Part shown: positions 1 to 5,714 of the stretch, piece by piece
Layout: every line of letters begins with the position of its first letter
How positions within the stretch are numbered: the first letter of the stretch is position 1
NCBI GenBank assembly: GCA_023231265.1
Contig: JALNVT010000102.1
Location: forward strand, 1-8,512
Reading direction: 5' to 3'
DNA length: 8,512 nt
Source: Sphaerochaetaceae bacterium
GTDB lineage: Bacteria; Spirochaetota; Spirochaetia; Sphaerochaetales; Sphaerochaetaceae
Translations under genes and position numbers: made by a program
The notes under the pieces: model-generated
Database searches by the model: none
The model's input: only the letters and a program-made list of their open reading frames with translations
What the model was told of the DNA's origin: nothing

Positions 1-1
1 A

Positions 2-256
2 ATCAAAATACTCAAACCTTATCAAGTAAATGCCAAAGCAATGAGCTATGCTAAAAAAGATGCTTTATTCATGCATTGTCTTCCATCATTCCATGACACA
101 AAAACAGTCATTGGAAAGCAGATGGCAGAAAAGTTCGGCGTTTCAGAGATGGAAGTCACCGATGAAGTGTTTGAATCAAAACAATCTGTAGTATTTGATG
201 AAGCAGAAAACAGAATGCATACCATCAAAGCTGTTATGTATGCAACACTAAAATAA
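2..256 (+). CDS. argF: Ornithine carbamoyltransferase, C-terminal part (5' end outside window)
   Basis: The frame is open from the left edge, so this is the last 84 codons of a longer gene; the ATG at 41 is internal. The enzyme joins carbamoyl phosphate and ornithine to give citrulline, or runs in reverse in the arginine deiminase pathway, in the cytoplasm. The visible part carries family landmarks in order: LKPYQVN, the FMHCLPSFHD segment with the active-site HCLP motif, MEVTDEVFES, and AENRMHTIKAVM close to the C-terminus. These are typical of ornithine rather than aspartate carbamoyltransferases. Only 15 bases separate its TAA from the next gene, a probable ornithine cyclodeaminase, so the two are likely cotranscribed. 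Anabolic (argF) and catabolic (arcB) forms cannot be told apart from this fragment, so the symbol is provisional. Confidence 0.93.
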   Translation: MKILKPYQVNAKAMSYAKKDALFMHCLPSFHDTKTVIGKQMAEKFGVSEMEVTDEVFESKQSVVFDEAENRMHTIKAVMYATLK

Positions 257-271
257 AAAGAGGAACAATAT

Positions 272-1384
272 ATGTTTGAAATGCCAACATTCCGGCATCC
301 GGATTTTAAAACAGAAGAATTTAGAAATGCCCCAGATGCAAAGTATGTGCTGGTAGAGAAAGATGGTGTTGTTCCAGATAATTTTCACTCAACTTCAATG
401 TTCCCAGAATATTGTAAAGTTGAGGGTAAATGGATATTACCTGAGGAGTCCAGAATGGATTCCTCAATAGTTCTTAATGACGACAATACTTTATCTGTAG
501 TTGAAAACAGAAATGTTAAAATTGGTGATAAAGTTATTGTTGGAAGAACAGAAAGAGCTGAAGAGGGAATATTCGTTTGGACAGATGGTTTCAAATCCAT
601 TGAAAAAAAAGATGAGAAATTCGTTTTTAGACAGGGACGATCTCGTGAGACATCTTATGCAAGAGACTATGATAATTTAATCGAACTTCTTGAATATGAA
701 AAAGCTCATGATGGCCATGTTTTATGGGTCATGGGTCCTGCATTTAGCTTTGATGCTGATGCTCGTGATGCAATGAGCTCAATCATAAACAATGGTTATT
801 GCCAAGGTCTGATGGCTGGCAATGCTCTTGCAACACATGATCTTGAAGGTGCTTACTTCCACACTGCGTTGGGTCAAGATATATATACTCAAGAAAGTAT
901 GCCACTTGGACATTACAATCATCTCGATATATGCAACAAAGTCAGAAGATCTGGCTCAATTGTTCAATTCATTGAGGATGAGAAAATTGATAATGGCATA
1001 ATATATTCTTGTGTAAAAAACAATATACCAATCACTCTGGCCTCTTCAATTCGTGATGATGGTCCTCTTCCTGAAGTTATATCTGATGCTTATGAAGCAC
1101 AGAGTGCTATGAGAGAGCAGGTAAAAAAAGCAACCACAGTTATATCACTTGCTACAATGCTTCATACCATTGCAACAGGAAATATGACTCCTTCATTTAG
1201 AATGATGAAAGATAAAACAATTCGTCCTCTATACTTCTACACAGTTGATAGTGATGAATTTGTGGTAAATAAATTGCTCGATAGAGGCTCACTTGCAGCA
1301 ACAACAATTGTTACCAATGTTCAGGACTTCATCACAATCATAGCTCGAGGTCTCAAAAGTGATAAATGGGAAATGAGAAAATAA
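272..1384 (+). CDS. Archaeal-type ornithine cyclodeaminase (COG1915/TIGR00300, LOR/SDH-like family)
   Basis: The 370-residue protein matches the conserved core of the COG1915/TIGR00300 family as I recall it. Members include archaeal ornithine cyclodeaminases and the C-terminal half of cyanobacterial AgrE, which convert ornithine to proline and ammonia using bound NAD. Visible landmarks are NFHSTSMFPEY (38-47), GKWILPEESRMD (52-63), a GDKVIVG strand (85-91), VMGPAF (153-158), GLMAGNALATHDLE (179-192), LGHYNHLD (212-219), IRDDGPLPEVISD (260-272), TMLHTIATGNM (295-305) and LLDRGS (335-340). It is unrelated to the mu-crystallin-type bacterial ornithine cyclodeaminase. The usual N-terminal LOR/SDH domain appears shortened to about 35 residues. 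The start is supported by AGAGGA at 259-264, 7 bases upstream. Adjacency to an ornithine carbamoyltransferase gene fits ornithine as substrate. Family assignment is firm; activity is inferred. Confidence 0.78.
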   Translation: MFEMPTFRHPDFKTEEFRNAPDAKYVLVEKDGVVPDNFHSTSMFPEYCKVEGKWILPEESRMDSSIVLNDDNTLSVVENRNVKIGDKVIVGRTERAEEGIFVWTDGFKSIEKKDEKFVFRQGRSRETSYARDYDNLIELLEYEKAHDGHVLWVMGPAFSFDADARDAMSSIINNGYCQGLMAGNALATHDLEGAYFHTALGQDIYTQESMPLGHYNHLDICNKVRRSGSIVQFIEDEKIDNGIIYSCVKNNIPITLASSIRDDGPLPEVISDAYEAQSAMREQVKKATTVISLATMLHTIATGNMTPSFRMMKDKTIRPLYFYTVDSDEFVVNKLLDRGSLAATTIVTNVQDFITIIARGLKSDKWEMRK

Positions 1385-1444
1385 TTTTAGTTAATATAAT
1401 ATAAGTAAATACATAAAAGAGGATTTGAATTTTCTTTTACAGCA

Positions 1445-1480
1445 AGCAGAGAATAAAAACATTCTCTGCTTTTATTATTT
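1445..1480 (+). terminator. Rho-independent terminator after the ornithine genes
   Basis: AGCAGAGAAT (1445-1454) and ATTCTCTGCT (1461-1470) form a perfect 10-bp stem with a 6-base loop, followed by TTTATTATTT. It lies 60 bases after the cyclodeaminase stop and separates that unit from the relP-like operon. Confidence 0.88.
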
Positions 1481-1518
1481 CATAAATATTGAATATATCT
1501 CCAATTCCCTGAAGATTT

Positions 1519-1527
1519 TGATATTAT
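1519..1527 (+). promoter_or_regulatory. Candidate extended -10 element upstream of the relP-like gene
   Basis: TG-A-TATTAT fits an extended -10 (TGnTATAAT) with one mismatch in the hexamer. No good -35 hexamer is seen 16-18 bases upstream, which an extended -10 can tolerate. A transcript from here would have a leader of about 100 bases containing the TGTAGT repeat. A weaker alternative is TTGGAC at 1592-1597 with an off-consensus -10. The choice is uncertain. Confidence 0.3.
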
Positions 1528-1555
1528 ATGCACTTATTAAAAGCCTTGAGATTTA

Positions 1556-1577
1556 TGTAGTTTTGTGTAGTACAAAA
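1556..1577 (+). promoter_or_regulatory. Candidate regulator site: TGTAGT direct repeat plus overlapping inverted repeat
   Basis: TGTAGT occurs at 1556-1561 and again at 1566-1571, a period of exactly 10 bases. Overlapping it, TTTTGT (1561-1566) and ACAAAA (1572-1577) form a 6-bp inverted repeat with a 5-base spacer. OmpR/PhoB-family regulators commonly bind direct repeats spaced by about one helical turn, and the operon downstream encodes such a regulator. Autoregulation is an inference; the match could be chance in AT-rich DNA. Confidence 0.35.
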
Positions 1578-1623
1578 TTCTTACTAGCCAGTTGGACTTT
1601 TTAAGGTTATATTATTAGTAGAT

Positions 1624-1639
1624 AGGAGGAATGATGTGA
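1624..1639 (+). promoter_or_regulatory. SD sequence and two-codon mini-ORF overlapping the relP-like start
   Basis: AGGAGGA at 1624-1630 is a near-perfect SD. Directly after it come ATG (1631), ATG (1634) and TGA (1637-1639), a two-codon ORF that overlaps the GTG at 1636. The ATGs are too close to the SD for efficient initiation and lead straight to a stop, whereas the GTG is ideally spaced and opens the long frame. This decides the GTG as the gene's start. Confidence 0.7.
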
Positions 1640-2217
1640 GTATTTATGGTGACCGTATTTCTCAGCTCGAAACTGTTGTAAGCAAAGGCAACACACTCAT
1701 CCAGAATATTATAAAGAATGAAACAAATAAAAATGGTATATCACCAATTGAATATTATAAAAGCAGAATTAAAGATGAAAGCAGTCTCATAGATAAGCTT
1801 AAAAGAAAAGGCTTCCCTGTGACTATGGAGAGCGTCTACACAAATATCCATGATTTGGTTGGATTTAGAATTGTCTGCACGTATATTTCTGGAGTTCAAC
1901 AGGTTGCAAAAGCAATTATTTCAAACGAAAATATAGAATTGATAGAATCAAAAGATTATATCAAGCATCCCAAATGCAATGGTTATCGTTCATTGCATCT
2001 TATAGTAAAATTCAAAGATTCTGATGTAACATTTGAGATTCAACTTAGAACCATTGCAATGGACAGTTGGGCTTCTCTAGAGCACCAGATGAAATATAAA
2101 AAAGAAATAAAGCATAAGGATTTGATTGTAGCAGAGCTGAAAAGGTGTGCCGATGAAATGAGCTCAACCGATTTAACAATGCAAGCAATTTACGATTTAA
2201 TAAAGGAAGAGAACTGA
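1636..2217 (+). CDS. relP: Small alarmone synthetase, RelP/YwaC type (GTP pyrophosphokinase)
   Basis: The enzyme transfers pyrophosphate from ATP to GDP or GTP to make the stringent-response alarmone (p)ppGpp. The 193-residue protein is a single RelA/SpoT-type synthetase domain with no HD hydrolase and no TGS/ACT regulatory domains, the usual size of small alarmone synthetases. Motifs in order: PIEYYKSRIKDESSLIDKL (37-55; basic ATP-binding segment with R44 and K46), IHDLVGFRIVC (71-81; metal-binding D73), DYIKHPKCNGYRSLHLIV (107-124; Y117 stacks on the acceptor nucleotide), and FEIQLRTIAMDSWASLEH (133-150; catalytic E134). DYI..PK.NGYRSLHLI and IQLRTIAMD.WASLEH are closer to RelP/YwaC than to RelQ/YjbM as I recall them. 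The start is GTG. The TGA overlaps the next ATG by one base (TGATG), so it is translationally coupled to a two-component system, as in streptococcal relPRS. Confidence 0.9.
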   Translation: MSIYGDRISQLETVVSKGNTLIQNIIKNETNKNGISPIEYYKSRIKDESSLIDKLKRKGFPVTMESVYTNIHDLVGFRIVCTYISGVQQVAKAIISNENIELIESKDYIKHPKCNGYRSLHLIVKFKDSDVTFEIQLRTIAMDSWASLEHQMKYKKEIKHKDLIVAELKRCADEMSSTDLTMQAIYDLIKEEN

Positions 2218-2879
2218 TGCATTTACTTTTAATAGAAGACGAGAGAGAACTATCAAAGGCCGTTAAGGCTATGCTAGAGATGAGTGGATACAAAGTGGAT
2301 GTAGCATATGATGGCAAGATGGGATTGTCCTTGATCAATCAAAATTTCTATGATGGAATTGTCAGTGATATAATGATGCCAAAGATGGATGGAATAACCC
2401 TTCTCAAGCACATAAGAGAGGAAGGAAATGATACTCCTGTGATACTTCTCACTGCAAAAGGACAGGTTGAAGATAAAGTTGAGGGTCTCGATGCAGGGGC
2501 GAATGACTATCTTTCAAAACCCTTCACATTCAAAGAACTGTTGGCCAGAATCAGAGCTATGATAAAACATGCCAACAATGAATCCAATTCACATCTGAGC
2601 TACAAAAGCGTCAAACTATCGATTGCAACTTACGAGCTTGCTGGAACAGAATCTTCCATAATGCTTTCAAACAAGGAAGGCAAAATTCTATCATTATTCT
2701 TAAAGAATCCAAACAAAACAATACCATATGAAAAGCTCAATTCCTTCATGAGTTGCCTTGATGCAAAAGAAAAGGAAATAGAGCTTTATGCCTCCATGCT
2801 AAACAACAAGCTTGATGCGGTGAATGCTGGCTTCAAATTGATAAAAATGGAAGAAGGTTATAAGGTAGCATCTCTATGA
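2217..2879 (+). CDS. relR: OmpR/PhoB-type response regulator (RelR-like)
   Basis: The receiver domain (1-118) is complete: acidic pair E7/D8, phosphoacceptor D51 in SDIMMPKMDG, T79 in LLTAKG and K101 in LSKPF. The C-terminal part (about 127-220) has the plan of an OmpR winged helix: a YELAG strand, IMLSNKEGKILSLFLKNPNKTI, and a closing GYKVA wing. It is divergent where DNA contact is expected: the recognition-helix segment IELYASMLNNKL (188-199) has lost most of the basic residues of the usual ISxLRKKL pattern, and the usual WG before the helix is absent. SD AAAGGA is at 2202-2207. It overlaps relP by 1 base and the kinase gene by 4 (ATGA), so it is almost certainly partnered with that kinase. 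The symbol follows S. mutans relPRS by operon architecture and should be taken as provisional. Confidence 0.88.
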   Translation: MHLLLIEDERELSKAVKAMLEMSGYKVDVAYDGKMGLSLINQNFYDGIVSDIMMPKMDGITLLKHIREEGNDTPVILLTAKGQVEDKVEGLDAGANDYLSKPFTFKELLARIRAMIKHANNESNSHLSYKSVKLSIATYELAGTESSIMLSNKEGKILSLFLKNPNKTIPYEKLNSFMSCLDAKEKEIELYASMLNNKLDAVNAGFKLIKMEEGYKVASL

Positions 2880-4111
2880 TAAAGACCCTCCAAAGAAGAT
2901 TTATATCTGTTGCTATGGCAGCAATGTCCATAGTCATTTTAATTATTGCATTGATCATCAATATAAGTGTTTACGTGAGCTCAAATACTCAATTGAACAA
3001 AATGGCAGATTATCTCCTCGATAATGGAGGCTCCTTTCCTGAGCGCTTTTATTTGCAAGCTCCCAATGATTTAGGTTTCGATGTTTCAATTGAAAGTAAG
3101 TATGAAACAAGATTCTTTTCAGCTCTAGCTGATGAAGACGGGAATATTTTGGATTTGGACCTAGATAATGTAGCTGAAATAACTGATTCAGAAGCACAAT
3201 CTTACATCCAAAGTGCTCTCAAAAAAGGCAGCAAGCATGGCTACATATCTCACTATAAGTTTGCAGTAAAACAGGATGGTGATGACACCCTACTGGTATT
3301 CATAAATGCATCTCAAATATTACGAACCATATCAGATTTAAGGAGCGTCACTGTTTTGATTGCAGCTGTGGGACTTCTCATTCTACTTCTTCTTATAATT
3401 GCGCTGTCTAACAAGGCAACACAGCCCTATATAGACAACATAGAGCGACAGAGGCAGTTTGTAATGGACGCAGGTCATGAGATCAAGACTCCCCTGGCAG
3501 TTATTTCTGCAGATGTTGAAGTCATTGAAATGGCAAATGGAGAGAGTGATTGGACAAAGAGCATAAAAGGTCAGATCATCAGACTTGATGGACTCATCAA
3601 GCAGCTTCTATCTCTGTCAAAACTTGAGAGCATATCTAATAAAGATGAATCTACAGTCAAGATAGATTTCAGCTCTCTAACTGTTCAGCTTTGCTCTGAT
3701 TTCAAAGGACTCGCCTCCTCCAAGCACTCTACAATTGAAATGGATGTTGATGAAGGAATAACCATTCTAGGACAGCATGATAAGATTGAGCAGCTCATAA
3801 GTCTTCTTGTCGAGAATGCTACAAAATATGCAAAAGGCAATGGGATAATCAATGTATCTTTGAAAGCTAACAAGAAACATGCAACTTTTAAAATCACAAA
3901 CCAATGTGAGGGAATAAGTAATTCAAACCTTGCAAATTTATTTGAAAGATTCTATCGAGGTGACAAATCACATAACAACAGCATCGAAGGTTATGGAATT
4001 GGACTGTCTGTTGCACAGGCAATTGCTGCATCTCATAAAGGCAAGATTCTTGCATCATTGAATGATGATGAAACTGAAATAACTTTCACTGTAATTTTAC
4101 CTGTAATTTAA
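2876..4111 (+). CDS. relS: Sensor histidine kinase, two-TM (RelS-like)
   Basis: This 411-residue membrane kinase is the probable phosphodonor of the preceding regulator. TM helix 1 spans about 11-34 and TM helix 2 about 157-177. Between them lies an extracytoplasmic sensor region of about 120 residues with no recognisable domain. No HAMP linker is evident; the dimerisation helix starts soon after TM2. The H-box FVMDAGHEIKTPLAV (195-209) contains H201. The N-box is LLVENATKYA (310-319; N314), the F-box LFERFYRGDKS (355-365) and the G2-box GYGIGLSVA (372-380). The G1 position reads TNQCEGIS (341-348) without the usual Asp (DxGxG); related Clostridia kinases often have an NTGxPI-type variant here. 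The gene overlaps relR by 4 bases with AAGG at 2862-2865 as SD. The sensed signal is unknown. The symbol is by operon analogy. Confidence 0.88.
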   Translation: MIKTLQRRFISVAMAAMSIVILIIALIINISVYVSSNTQLNKMADYLLDNGGSFPERFYLQAPNDLGFDVSIESKYETRFFSALADEDGNILDLDLDNVAEITDSEAQSYIQSALKKGSKHGYISHYKFAVKQDGDDTLLVFINASQILRTISDLRSVTVLIAAVGLLILLLLIIALSNKATQPYIDNIERQRQFVMDAGHEIKTPLAVISADVEVIEMANGESDWTKSIKGQIIRLDGLIKQLLSLSKLESISNKDESTVKIDFSSLTVQLCSDFKGLASSKHSTIEMDVDEGITILGQHDKIEQLISLLVENATKYAKGNGIINVSLKANKKHATFKITNQCEGISNSNLANLFERFYRGDKSHNNSIEGYGIGLSVAQAIAASHKGKILASLNDDETEITFTVILPVI

Positions 4112-4319
4112 CATTATTCTACTCATAAATTAAGCACAATTTTATATATGCAAAATTAATTAAAAAATCATCAAATTTTCAATATTTTTTATAATATCAC
4201 TTTTTATGATTATTCTACAAACAATTGGATTTTATGCATTATTAAATGCTATTATCTCAAATAAATTCATTCAAATTATAAGTTAAATTATTATTTTTTT
4301 TCCATTCAAAATTAACTCA

Positions 4320-4349
4320 AAAATAATGCAAAATAATGAAAAAAAATGT
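4320..4349 (+). repeat. Three A-rich direct repeats with a 10-base period
   Basis: AAAATAATGC (4320-4329), AAAATAATGA (4330-4339) and AAAAAAATGT (4340-4349) are tandem 10-base units. The A-runs therefore fall on the same face of the helix, which is known to bend DNA, and they lie just upstream of a candidate -10 element at 4372. They could be an UP-like or curved element, or a binding site for a regulator that recognises helical-turn repeats. Confidence 0.55.
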
Positions 4350-4371
4350 AGCTTTTTTTTAATAAGAATAC

Positions 4372-4377
4372 TATATT
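4372..4377 (+). promoter_or_regulatory. Candidate -10 element for the aminomutase operon
   Basis: TATATT matches TATAAT at five of six positions. The hexamer 17 bases upstream (4349-4354) is not like TTGACA, so the promoter, if real, may depend on the A-rich repeats or on an activator. The implied transcription start is near 4384. In DNA this AT-rich, chance matches are common. Confidence 0.3.
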
Positions 4378-4398
4378 GTTCGTATCCAGAGTTGAGGA

Positions 4399-4463
4399 CA
4401 AATTTGGTTCTTTATGAATGAATTTGCACCTATAAAGGCTCTCCTTTTTCTTATATGAAGGGA
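4399..4463 (+). promoter_or_regulatory. Structured leader with a possible SD-sequestering switch
   Basis: CAAATT (4399-4404) pairs with AATTTG (4421-4426) around a 16-base loop. Next, AAAGG (4434-4438) pairs with CCTTT (4443-4447) around a CTCT loop. The same CCTT strand, as TCCTT (4442-4446), can instead pair with AAGGG (4458-4462) in the SD of the aminomutase gene, with one G-U pair. The two pairings exclude each other, which would suit translational control. The helices are short and the idea is inference. No known riboswitch class is recognised. Confidence 0.33.
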
Positions 4464-4469
4464 ATTGTT

Positions 4470-5714
4470 ATGAGACATAGCATGAATGGAAACCAAGGCA
4501 GTTCTTGCCAATTTGTAGCCGATGGAGGATCTAATCAACAAGACTTAGGTTCTACCTATCCCGCGGTATCTTTTCAAAACAAAATTGAAAGTGATAAAAC
4601 ATCTGACTTCAGGAAAAAGTTTTACAGTGATGTAAACGATGAAGATTGGAACAACTGGAAATGGCAAATTGCCAACCGTATTTCAACATACGAACAAATT
4701 TCCAAATTTCTTACTCTAAAAGATGAAGAAAAAAAAGCAATGGATGCAGAAACAACTCACTGCCCATTTGCAATCACGCCTTACTATTTGAGCTTGATTG
4801 ATTTAAATGACCAGAACTCAGCATTGAGAAAAACTATGGTGCCAACTGTAAATGAATTGATCAAAAGTAAGGGTGAAAGCGAAGATCCTCTTTCCGAAGA
4901 GATGACCTCTCCTGTAGAGGGCATTGTTCACAGATATCCAGATAGAGTTCTATTTTTAACAACAGCATTTTGCTCATGTTATTGCAGATATTGCACAAGA
5001 TCTCATATGGTAGATGGACACACTCAGACTTTAAAACAGCATTGGGAAAGCGGAATTCAATACATAAGAGAGCATGAAGAAATTAGAGATGTTATAATCT
5101 CTGGTGGAGATCCATTGACTTTGAGTGATGATGAAATTGCATATCTACTCAACAGCATATGTGGCATTGAACATGTTGATATGGTCAGAATTGGTACAAA
5201 GGTTCCAATGGTATTGCCTCAGCGTATCACTGAAAATTTATTGAACATATTCAGACGTTACAAACCTTTATATTTGAGCATTCACTGCACACACCCTGAT
5301 GAAATAACTCCAGAGTCAAGCAGAGCAATCAATGCGATTGCAGATGCTGGTGTTGTTATGGGCTCTCAGACCGTTCTTTTGAAAGGTGTGAATGATGATG
5401 ATAAAACAATGGCTGATCTGATGCATAAATTATTGAAAGTCAGAATCAAACCTTATTATCTATTCCAATGTGATCCTATTGTTGGATCAAAGCACTTCAG
5501 AACTACAGTAGCTAAAGGCCAGGAAATAATTCACTCACTTCGTGGATTCACAAGCGGTTATGCTGTACCTCAGTATGTAATCGATTCTCCTGGGGGCGGC
5601 GGTAAGGTTCCAATTCTTCCTAATTATTATAAAGGAAGAGATGAAGACAATTTATACATTTATAACTACGAAGGAAAGGTCTATGCCTATCCTGATGGAA
5701 AGGATATGCAGTAA
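4470..5714 (+). CDS. Lysine 2,3-aminomutase-like radical SAM/PLP enzyme (KamA family)
   Basis: KamA-family enzymes use a 4Fe-4S cluster, S-adenosylmethionine and PLP to move an alpha-amino group to the beta carbon. The 414-residue protein aligns along most of its length with Clostridium subterminale lysine 2,3-aminomutase as I recall it. C168, C172 and C175 form CxxxCxxC, followed by R177. SGGDP is at 211-215, and PGGGGK (374-379) supplies the PLP lysine K379. The two aspartates that hold the epsilon-amino group of lysine are kept, D335 in QCD and D372 in IDSPG, which favours lysine as substrate. The C-terminal CxCxxC zinc tail is missing, and the first 45 or so residues are an extra, low-complexity extension. 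ATG 4470 is chosen because GAAGGGA lies at 4457-4463; ATG 4455 has no SD. The stop overlaps the next start (TAATG). Confidence 0.88.
   Translation: MRHSMNGNQGSSCQFVADGGSNQQDLGSTYPAVSFQNKIESDKTSDFRKKFYSDVNDEDWNNWKWQIANRISTYEQISKFLTLKDEEKKAMDAETTHCPFAITPYYLSLIDLNDQNSALRKTMVPTVNELIKSKGESEDPLSEEMTSPVEGIVHRYPDRVLFLTTAFCSCYCRYCTRSHMVDGHTQTLKQHWESGIQYIREHEEIRDVIISGGDPLTLSDDEIAYLLNSICGIEHVDMVRIGTKVPMVLPQRITENLLNIFRRYKPLYLSIHCTHPDEITPESSRAINAIADAGVVMGSQTVLLKGVNDDDKTMADLMHKLLKVRIKPYYLFQCDPIVGSKHFRTTVAKGQEIIHSLRGFTSGYAVPQYVIDSPGGGGKVPILPNYYKGRDEDNLYIYNYEGKVYAYPDGKDMQ

Larger units (their letters stand above)
4112..4469 (+). other. Gene-free, very AT-rich intergenic region with promoter and leader elements
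   Basis: No credible ORF or RNA gene is seen in these 358 bases. The left half holds only a weak stem, AATTTT (4138-4143) with AAAATT (4152-4157), a poor candidate terminator for the kinase operon. There are long T runs at 4294-4301 and 4353-4360 and phased A-rich repeats at 4320-4349. The last 85 bases look like the untranslated leader of the aminomutase gene and are less AT-rich than the rest. I found no match to the lysine riboswitch core or to a T-box UGGNACC element. Confidence 0.6.

Noticed and set aside
1417..1440. AAAAGA...TCTTTT inverted repeat after the cyclodeaminase gene
   Set aside because: The arms are short and A/T-only with a 12-base gap; the strong hairpin at 1445 explains termination.
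2045..2338. 97-codon minus-strand ORF across the relP-relR junction
   Set aside because: It lies wholly antisense to two well-supported genes and shows no motif or SD; its sequence is the shadow of their codons.
4089..4112. CTGTAATTT repeated twice with a 12-base period
   Set aside because: It falls in the last codons of the kinase gene and is explained by the repeated Val-Ile residues of the C-terminus.
4190..4195. Perfect TATAAT hexamer downstream of the kinase gene
   Set aside because: There is no -35 at proper spacing and it is about 280 bases from the next gene in DNA so AT-rich that such hexamers arise by chance.
4380..4469. Lysine riboswitch or T-box leader before a lysine aminomutase gene
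   Set aside because: The lysine riboswitch has a long conserved five-helix core and this leader is only about 85 bases with no matching core. No T-box UGGNACC antiterminator sequence is present.
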